A stretch of DNA of 11,035 nt. Source: Bacillota bacterium (GTDB lineage Bacteria; Bacillota; Clostridia; Lutisporales; Lutisporaceae). Below the pieces are notes generated by a model. That model was given only the letters and a program-made list of their open reading frames with translations. It was not told the origin of the DNA and ran no database searches. The stretch's first letter is position 1; each line of letters starts with the position of its first letter. The position numbers and the translations under genes are program-made. Of this stretch, positions 5,502-11,035 are shown piece by piece. The stretch is taken from contig JAEXXN010000053.1 of the NCBI GenBank assembly GCA_023405875.1, forward strand, positions 1 through 11,035. Direction: 5' to 3'.

Positions 5502-6260
5502 CTATTTAATATTATTTTTCTTGCAGCTATTAACAAGCGTTTTGAATATTTCCTGCTGTTTTGCGTCGTCAAGCAGCTCTTCCGGATGCCATTGCACACC
5601 GATTATGAACTTATCTTTCTGACAATTTTCCATTGCTTCTATGACATTATCCTCTGATAAAGCAGTTACTTCAAGTCCGTCACCTATATTTTTAACCGCC
5701 TGGTGATGGAATGAGTTGACACCGATTTCCGTATTCCCTAATATTCCGGATAAAACAGATGCTTTGCACGGTGTGACAGTATGCGTTTCATAGCTTCTGG
5801 GGTACATATTCAGAAGGTGGCAGCTAAAGCCGTCAGACTCCAGATCCTGGTATAAGCTGCCTCCATATGCAATATTCAAAATCTGCATTCCGCGGCATAT
5901 TCCCAATACCGGTATATTCCTGCGTTTAACAATGTGCTTTACGATCTCGATTTCCTGCTTATCCCGGAGGGGTGTTGTTGCCTTTAGCTTTCCGGAGGGT
6001 CTCTGCCCATACATGATTGACGACACATCTGCACCTCCGGACAGAACAATTCCATCAAGGGCTTCAAGTAAAGGTATTATGTTCTCGATATTATTGTACA
6101 AGGGAATAATAACAGGTACTCCCCCTGCATTTTCTACGGCTTTTACATAGGCATTGGAAAGCTGGTTGAACTCCTGCGGCATATGCGCTGTAGAAACGGA
6201 AGATAATGAGCTTCCGGAAACTATACCATAGCTGCAAGTAATCCCTATCAATGGTTTCAT
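5502..6260 (-). CDS. Peptidase C26, gamma-glutamyl-GABA hydrolase-like
   Basis: This 252-residue cytoplasmic enzyme has the class-I glutamine amidotransferase fold and full family length. The catalytic triad is visible: Cys122 in the nucleophile elbow GICRGMQ, and His225 and Glu227 in VQWHPEE. Other family blocks are GITCSY at the N-terminus, the LSGGADV oxyanion region (73-79) and NSFHHQAV (182-189). Related enzymes hydrolyse gamma-glutamyl amides, for example PuuD acting on gamma-glutamyl-GABA. The ATG at 6260 has a GGAGAA ribosome binding site. It is the last gene of the transporter operon, 42 nt after the second ATPase gene, so its substrate is probably an imported compound or a metabolite of it. 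No puu pathway genes are present in the window, so putrescine use is not supported. Confidence 0.87.
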   Translation of the reverse strand: MKPLIGITCSYGIVSGSSLSSVSTAHMPQEFNQLSNAYVKAVENAGGVPVIIPLYNNIENIIPLLEALDGIVLSGGADVSSIMYGQRPSGKLKATTPLRDKQEIEIVKHIVKRRNIPVLGICRGMQILNIAYGGSLYQDLESDGFSCHLLNMYPRSYETHTVTPCKASVLSGILGNTEIGVNSFHHQAVKNIGDGLEVTALSEDNVIEAMENCQKDKFIIGVQWHPEELLDDAKQQEIFKTLVNSCKKNNIK

Positions 6261-6302
6261 AAATAATTCTCCATACTTTGATATTTTATACCTTTGGCCC
6301 CA

Positions 6303-7256
6303 TTACAGATTTTCTGCATAATGACATGCTGAAAAATGATTATCTCCCATTGTCCTGAGCTGAGGGATTTCTTTGAAGCATTTTTCCGCTGCGTAGTTGC
6401 ATCTTGCCGCGAAACGGCATTCAGGGCCGGGATTGATAGGTGATGTTATTTCACCTTTAAGGATAATTCTTTTTTTCTTTGCGTCCAGGTCATGGCTGGG
6501 TATAGCAGAAAGCAGCGCTTTTGTGTACGGATGGAACTGCTTTTCGAACAGCTTTTCGGTGGGACACTTTTCAACTACTACACCAAGATACATTACGATT
6601 ATTTCGTCGGATATATGTCTTACGACGGAAAGATTATGAGTAATAAACATATATGCAATTTTCTTTTCCTCCTGCAGGTCCTGCATTAAGTTAAGTATCT
6701 GTGCCTGAATGGAAACATCAAGGGCCGAAACCGGTTCATCACAAACAATAAATTTGGGGTTTAATGCCAGGGCTCTTGCAATTCCTATCCTTTGACGGCG
6801 TCCCCCATCCAGTTCATGGGGGTAGGAGTTGTACAGCCTTGGAGCCAAACCGACAATTTCCATAAGACGGTCAATTTCTTCTTCGATTTCTTTTTTGCCG
6901 GATTTAATTTTGTGCGTGACAAGAGGCTCGCGGATAATTTCACTTACAGTCATTCTGGGGTTTAATGAGGAAAATGGGTCCTGAAATATCATTTGCATAT
7001 CTTTTCTGGTGTTTTTCAAAAGCTCGCCTTTAGCGGCAGTAATATCTTTACCCTGAAATATTATTTTACCGTCTGTAGCAGGAAGAAGGTTGATTACTGC
7101 TCTTCCCAAAGTCGATTTGCCACAACCGGATTCACCTACAATACCGACTGTCTTTCCCTCTTCAACCTCGAAATAAACACCATCTACCGCATGAAGAATA
7201 CCTTTGGGAGTTTTAAAGTATTTTTTTATATTTTCTACTTTCAACAGTTCAGACAT
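6303..7256 (-). CDS. dppF: Peptide-type ABC transporter ATPase, DppF/OppF class
   Basis: This 317-residue ATPase energises import with its partner ATPase and two permeases. Walker A is GESGCGKST (41-49), the Q-loop is FQDP (Q92), Walker B is FIVCDEP (169-175) and the switch His is 207. The signature motif reads LDGGRRQ (149-155) in place of the standard LSGGQRQ, so its Ser is Asp. The C-terminal oligopeptide/dipeptide extension carries Cys280, 286, 293 and 311. A frame extending to 7358 is open, but it runs into the upstream ATPase gene. The ATG at 7256 follows GAGAGGAAACA and begins with the expected MSELLKVENIKKYF. It overlaps the preceding gene by 8 nt. The substrate cannot be told; the symbol marks the subfamily only. 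Confidence 0.9.
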   Translation of the reverse strand: MSELLKVENIKKYFKTPKGILHAVDGVYFEVEEGKTVGIVGESGCGKSTLGRAVINLLPATDGKIIFQGKDITAAKGELLKNTRKDMQMIFQDPFSSLNPRMTVSEIIREPLVTHKIKSGKKEIEEEIDRLMEIVGLAPRLYNSYPHELDGGRRQRIGIARALALNPKFIVCDEPVSALDVSIQAQILNLMQDLQEEKKIAYMFITHNLSVVRHISDEIIVMYLGVVVEKCPTEKLFEKQFHPYTKALLSAIPSHDLDAKKKRIILKGEITSPINPGPECRFAARCNYAAEKCFKEIPQLRTMGDNHFSACHYAENL

Positions 7257-8244
7257 TGTTTCCTCTCTCTTTCTGCTTTTGAGCGCATAAATAGCACTTT
7301 GCAAAATGATTTTCATTAATGCAAATGTCTTCCGGCGAAAGCTCTTCGCAGCAATCAAGCTTATAATTACATCTGGGATTGAATCGGCAACCGGAAGGTA
7401 AGTTTGTGGGGTCCGGCATTAATCCGGGTATGTACTGTAACCTCTTCAATTTCTTTCCATCAACCGAAGGAATAGCCGCAAACAGTCCTTTTGTATACGG
7501 GTGGGCAGGATGCCTGAAAACTTCTTCTATTGTACCGAATTCCACAACTTCACCTGCGTAAACAATAGCAACTTTGTCGCAAATTTCGGCTACGACACCC
7601 AAGTCGTGAGTTATCAGCAGCATTGAAGTATTAAAATCCTCCTTCAGCTTAAGGATCAGCTCCAGGATCTGTGCTTGTATAGTTACATCCAGTGCGGTTG
7701 TAGGTTCGTCGGCTATAAGCATCTGTGGATTACAGGCAAGGGCAATTGCAATTACCACTCTTTGCTTCATACCTCCGGAAAACTGGTGAGGATATTCGTT
7801 TAAGCGCTCTTCCGGTATTCCGACCATTTTAAGCATTTTACCCGCCTGTATTCCGGCTTCTGCTCGGCTTACTTTTTGGTGGAGCCTGACAACCTCAGCT
7901 ATTTGTTCACCTACGGGTATTACAGGGTTAAGTGCGGTCATAGGGTCTTGAAATATCATTGATATTTTATTTCCTCTTATTCTCTGCATCTCATGCTCGC
8001 TTTTTTTCAAAAGGTCCTCGTTATCAAAAATTATTTCACCCTTTTCAATTTTCCCGGGCGGGTCAGGAATCAGGCGTAAAATTGCTTTTGCAGTTGTGGT
8101 CTTCCCGGCGCCTGTTTCTCCGACCAAACCGACGGTTTCGCCTTTCTTTACTGCAATATTTATTCCGTTTACAGCCTTTACTGTTCCGTTGTCAGCATTA
8201 TAACTGACAACCAGATCCTTTATGTTTAATAATATATCTTCCAC
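7249..8244 (-). CDS. dppD: Peptide-type ABC transporter ATPase, DppD/OppD class
   Basis: This 331-residue ATPase is the first of the two nucleotide-binding subunits. Walker A is GETGAGKTT (42-50), the Q-loop Gln is 99, the signature is the canonical FSGGMKQ (155-161), Walker B is MLIADEP (175-181) and the switch His is 213. The C-terminal region (from about 270, PGLMPDPTNLPSGCRF) carries Cys286, 292, 298, 299, 317 and 320. In this family such a cluster has been found to hold an iron-sulfur centre in some members. The start is GTG at 8244, preceded by AGGTGAT; the ATG just upstream is followed directly by a stop. It lies 9 nt after the permease gene and overlaps the next ATPase gene by 8 nt. 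With one canonical and one altered signature motif, the pair probably has one strong and one weak ATP site. Confidence 0.92.
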   Translation of the reverse strand: MEDILLNIKDLVVSYNADNGTVKAVNGINIAVKKGETVGLVGETGAGKTTTAKAILRLIPDPPGKIEKGEIIFDNEDLLKKSEHEMQRIRGNKISMIFQDPMTALNPVIPVGEQIAEVVRLHQKVSRAEAGIQAGKMLKMVGIPEERLNEYPHQFSGGMKQRVVIAIALACNPQMLIADEPTTALDVTIQAQILELILKLKEDFNTSMLLITHDLGVVAEICDKVAIVYAGEVVEFGTIEEVFRHPAHPYTKGLFAAIPSVDGKKLKRLQYIPGLMPDPTNLPSGCRFNPRCNYKLDCCEELSPEDICINENHFAKCYLCAQKQKERGNNV

Positions 8245-8253
8245 TTACATCAC

Positions 8254-9150
8254 CTATCTCTTCAATCTTGGGTCTAATGCGTCTCTCAATCCGTCTCCGA
8301 ATAAATTCAATGAGAATATGGCAAGCATAATGGTTACTCCCGGGAATGTAACGACGTGCCAATAATCGCGGATATAGGCCCTGCCCGCCGAAAGCATTGC
8401 ACCCCATTCAGGCGTCGGGGGTTGTATCCCAAGTCCGATAAAGCTTAAAGCTGCCGCGGACAGTATGGCACTGGCCACACCTATTGTTGCCTGAACGATA
8501 AGAGGCGCCATAGCATTCGGTATTATATGCTTCAGTATGATTTTATGATCTTTGACACCGATACACCTTGCCGCTTCAATAAATTCCTGTTCTTTTACCG
8601 TTAACACAGATGCACGGACAACCCTGGCATAGTTAGGAATTGTACCGACCCCAACGGCGATCATAGCATTTGTGAGTCCGGGACCCAAAGCAGCCGCTAT
8701 TGATATTGCAAGAAGAGTGCTTGGTATAGCGAGTAAAATGTCGATAAAACGCATGACGACATTATCGGTAACTCCTCCATAATAGGCAGCAACGGAACCC
8801 AAGGTTCCGCCGATCAATACGCCTATACCTACGGCTATAAAACCAACCTGCAGAGAAATTCTGGAACCATATACTATTCTGCTGAAAATATCCCGTCCGA
8901 AATTATCAGTTCCCATTAAATGCTGCCAGCTGGGTAACAGGTTTGCCATTTTCAAGTTTTGTTCATCATAGCTGTAAGGGGCGATAAAAGGTGCAAAAAT
9001 AGCCATTGTAATAAGCAGTAATATAACCGACAACCCAAACATGGCTGCTTTGTTTCTTGTTAATCTTGTGCATATTTCTTTTATCTGGCTTTTTTTGCGT
9101 TTCTTCAAATTTTCAGTTATCCCAATGGGCTTAATATATATGTTACTCAT
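8254..9150 (-). CDS. dppC: Peptide-type ABC transporter permease, DppC/OppC class
   Basis: This 298-residue membrane permease starts with an OppC_N-type segment: a basic cytoplasmic stretch (15-35) and TM1 at about 36-57. The hallmark MGTDNFGRDIFSR follows at 79-91, then a bundle of about five membrane segments. The EAA loop that contacts the ATPase is at about 192-212 (EAARCIGVKDHKIILKHIIP). The family-typical LSFIGLG (235-241), PEWG (247-250) and GDGLRDALDPR (285-295) are present. The frame is open to 9237, but that region codes for the end of the preceding permease. The ATG at 9150 follows AAAGAGG and gives the normal length. The 8-nt overlap with the upstream permease gene suggests coupled translation. 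Confidence 0.92.
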   Translation of the reverse strand: MSNIYIKPIGITENLKKRKKSQIKEICTRLTRNKAAMFGLSVILLLITMAIFAPFIAPYSYDEQNLKMANLLPSWQHLMGTDNFGRDIFSRIVYGSRISLQVGFIAVGIGVLIGGTLGSVAAYYGGVTDNVVMRFIDILLAIPSTLLAISIAAALGPGLTNAMIAVGVGTIPNYARVVRASVLTVKEQEFIEAARCIGVKDHKIILKHIIPNAMAPLIVQATIGVASAILSAAALSFIGLGIQPPTPEWGAMLSAGRAYIRDYWHVVTFPGVTIMLAIFSLNLFGDGLRDALDPRLKR

Positions 9151-10111
9151 TGTATACCTCTTTGTTCTTCTTTGATCTTTTAAAACTATATTGAGATTTA
9201 ATTCTTGGGTCGGCATATGCATATAAAACATCGACAAAAAGGTTAATAAGGCTAAAGGCTATGGCAATAAAAAGTACGCCTCCCTGTACTACCGGGTAAT
9301 CTCTTGCTTTAATGGCGTCTACCATAAGCTTGCCAAGACCGGGTATCGAAAATATCGATTCGGTCAGGATCGCACCCCCAAGACCTCTGCCCAACTGAAG
9401 GCCGATAACGGTTATAATAGGTATAAGCGCATTCTTTAATGCATGCTTCATTATGACTACGTTTTCTTTATTCCCTTTGGCTCTTGCAGTAGTTATATAG
9501 TCTTGCCTTATAACCTCCAGCATACTTGAACGGGTCATTCTAGTAATGGTTGCCGCCATACCTGTACCTATAGTTACGACCGGCAATATCCAGTATATAG
9601 GGCCGTAAAAGCCTGATGCAGGCAGCCATGCAAGATTAACGGCAAATATAATGATCAGTACCAGACCCTGCCAGAAGTTCGGCATAGAAACGCCGATCAG
9701 CGCCAATACCATTGCAAGATTATCGAAAATCGAATATTGCCGCGTTGCCGATATTATACCGGTGGGAATACCTATAAGTGTCGCTAAAATTACACTCAGG
9801 ACAGCCAGCAGCATAGTTGTAGGCCACCTGTCCAGAATTTCTGCAGTTACACTTCTCTGTGTAGTATAAGAAGTGCCCAGATCTCCCTTTGTAACAATAT
9901 TTTTTATATATCTTCCATATTGTTGGACGAAGGAATCGTTCAGGCCCATCTCTTCCCTTAATTCCTGAACCGCTTCTTCCGAGGCGGTATCACCCAGAAT
10001 TATTCTTGCAGGGTCGCCGGGGGCAATATAAACCATACAAAATACCACAAGTGAAACGCCGATCAGAACAGGAAGCATCATCAGTATACGATTTAGGATA
10101 TATCTATACAT
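9143..10111 (-). CDS. dppB: Peptide-type ABC transporter permease, DppB/OppB class
   Basis: This 322-residue membrane permease has TM1 at about 9-29, followed by the family motif PGDPARIILG (31-40) and a large external segment with EEMGLNDSFVQQYGRYI (53-71, split) and GDLGTSY (76-82). Five further membrane segments lie at about 100-121, 134-160, 172-192, 228-250 and 277-298. The EAA loop is at about 207-231 (TTARAKGNKENVVIMKHALK), and the typical ILTESIFSIPGLG (248-260) and YADPRI (299-304) follow. The ATG at 10111 has an AGGAGATT ribosome binding site. It forms the channel with DppC. It lies 17 nt after the creatininase-family gene, so transport and hydrolysis are co-expressed. Confidence 0.93.
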   Translation of the reverse strand: MYRYILNRILMMLPVLIGVSLVVFCMVYIAPGDPARIILGDTASEEAVQELREEMGLNDSFVQQYGRYIKNIVTKGDLGTSYTTQRSVTAEILDRWPTTMLLAVLSVILATLIGIPTGIISATRQYSIFDNLAMVLALIGVSMPNFWQGLVLIIIFAVNLAWLPASGFYGPIYWILPVVTIGTGMAATITRMTRSSMLEVIRQDYITTARAKGNKENVVIMKHALKNALIPIITVIGLQLGRGLGGAILTESIFSIPGLGKLMVDAIKARDYPVVQGGVLFIAIAFSLINLFVDVLYAYADPRIKSQYSFKRSKKNKEVYNE

Positions 10112-10128
10112 TTTAATCTCCTATACAA

Positions 10129-10887
10129 TTAGTTTCTGCGGATGATTTCTTCTACAACCTTTTCAAAATAATCCAAAGCGATATCGGTCATCAATTTGCC
10201 CATTTCATAACTGGAGCGTGTTGCGTCCCCCAATGCTCCATTTTCCGATACGTCTTTTTTCCAGTCCCATGCGGCATTACCGTCAACAAATATTTTTTTG
10301 AAATATGCGCTTTCTTCGTGCAGCTCACCTGACTGCAGGTTATCGCTTACGTCCCACGGAGCCAGGTACATACATTGAGAGGTTTCTACCTCACATGCAT
10401 GTCCGATAATTTTAGGTATGCCGTATTTTTCTTCAAGAGCTTCCCTGGCTATATTTGTACCCATTCCGGACCAATAAGCATCAATATTGTGTTCGTACTT
10501 AAGTGTTTGTATTGCTGCATCAAGGGCGACTCTATTGCCCCCATGGCCGTTTACAAATAAAATTATATTTATGCCGTGCTTACTGACGGCAACGCCTATA
10601 TCTACAAGTATGTCAATCATTGTTTTGACCTTTAAAGTTACTGTTCCGGGAAAGCCCATGTGATGATAGCTTATTCCGTATGCTACCGGGGGCAAAATCA
10701 ATGCTTTTCCTCCTATTCTGTCCCCCAGTAATTTGCAAAACTCATTTGCACGGTCGGTATCGGTGGCAAAGGTTGTATTGGGACCGTGCTGCTCACACGA
10801 ACCTATCGGAACAATGGCCAGCTTTATATTTTTCAAATTGCTTTTTACTTCAGGCCATATCATTTCACTGGCTAATAATCTGCTCAT
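10129..10887 (-). CDS. Creatininase-family metal-dependent amidohydrolase
   Basis: This 252-residue cytoplasmic enzyme has the usual family length (PF02633). Members use one or two divalent metals to open cyclic amides (creatinine) or cleave formamides. Visible motifs are the strand IVPIGSCEQHGP (25-36) with Glu32 and His34, the TDTD segment with Asp43 (42-45), VNGHGGN (112-118) with His115, and GHACEVETSQ (162-171), where Glu166 and Glu168 match the usual HAGExETS block. These would be the metal ligands. True creatininase has an acidic residue two positions after the NGH histidine; this protein has Gly117, like the formamide-type branch, so creatinine is not the likely substrate. The ATG at 10887 has a GGAGAA ribosome binding site. 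It is the first gene of the operon. The substrate is unknown. Confidence 0.87.
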   Translation of the reverse strand: MSRLLASEMIWPEVKSNLKNIKLAIVPIGSCEQHGPNTTFATDTDRANEFCKLLGDRIGGKALILPPVAYGISYHHMGFPGTVTLKVKTMIDILVDIGVAVSKHGINIILFVNGHGGNRVALDAAIQTLKYEHNIDAYWSGMGTNIAREALEEKYGIPKIIGHACEVETSQCMYLAPWDVSDNLQSGELHEESAYFKKIFVDGNAAWDWKKDVSENGALGDATRSSYEMGKLMTDIALDYFEKVVEEIIRRN

Positions 10888-11035
10888 ATCTGTTCTCCGT
10901 TTCTTATTGTGAATTCAAACGGAAATAATCAATAGTTGTTGGATTGCTCTATAGAGTATTTCCATTTTAATTAGGTTAACTCGTTGTGCCGGTTGATAAA
11001 AGAGTGTTTTGTGAAGAGGCTTAGAGTTTGTTAGT
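10888..11035 (-). promoter_or_regulatory. Upstream region of the creatininase/transporter operon
   Basis: This 148-bp AT-rich stretch runs to the window edge and should contain the operon promoter. I found no strong -35/-10 pair; TTAACC (10974-10979) with CTCTAT (10951-10956) 17 bp downstream on the minus strand is the least weak. Small palindromes are CTCTATAGAG (10947-10956) and TGAATTCA (10910-10917). No riboswitch-like structure was recognised. Confidence 0.35.

Noticed and set aside
7257..7358. A 34-codon N-terminal extension of the second ATPase.
   Set aside because: It lies wholly inside the preceding ATPase gene, and the protein from 7256 has the standard family start and length.
10918..11034. 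A minus-strand frame is open from the right edge to a stop at 10918 (about 38 codons), possibly the tail of an upstream gene.
   Set aside because: The translation looks like nothing known and overlaps the only place for the operon promoter. Chance is the simplest explanation.
1..11035. Searched by eye for CRISPR arrays, tRNA or rRNA genes, complete insertion sequences and riboswitches.
   Set aside because: No regularly spaced repeats, no transposase, and no recognisable RNA gene or riboswitch core were seen.

Overview
The window looks like a chromosomal segment of a low-GC, Gram-positive, spore-forming anaerobe of the class Clostridia. The basis is AT-rich intergenic DNA, strong AGGAGG-type ribosome binding sites, consensus sigma-A promoters, a pair of DUF3231-like (spore-coat-type) proteins and Firmicutes-style peptide-transporter subunits. 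I cannot name the genus. Nearly everything is transcribed from the minus strand; the only convincing plus-strand gene is one XRE regulator.

Left part (1-2410): an AAA-type ATPase with a DUF4143 C-terminal half, which has its own promoter, then a divergent pair of small XRE regulators. The leftward regulator carries an eight-cysteine tail and is driven by a perfect consensus promoter. The rightward one resembles a phage repressor. The 167-bp spacer holds two copies of the operator TTCAC-N5-GTGAA plus a half-site, arranged like a lysogeny switch. No phage structural or integrase genes lie nearby, so this looks like a domesticated or remnant switch.

Middle part (2480-5480): a tandem pair of DUF3231-like paralogues, a DedA-family membrane protein that lacks most of the charged residues typical of the family, and a membrane-anchored DUF3221-like protein. 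These units are separated by rho-independent terminator hairpins, two of which share the same AGGATAGGCAA core. The 394-bp gap upstream of dedA (4548-4941) has no gene. It holds overlapping inverted repeats and one arm of what looks like a dispersed GGGACGGTTCTTT-type repeat.

Right part (5421-10887): a compact six-gene operon on the minus strand. The order is creatininase-family amidohydrolase, two peptide-type ABC permeases, two ATPases with C-terminal cysteine clusters, and a class-I glutamine-amidotransferase-like gamma-glutamyl hydrolase (peptidase C26). It ends in a 17-bp perfect hairpin. Gaps are 9-46 nt, and two junctions overlap by exactly 8 nt. The likely theme is uptake of a peptide-like or amide-containing compound followed by cleavage by two dissimilar amidohydrolases. 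No substrate-binding protein is present in the window. The most interesting items are this operon and the divergent XRE switch.
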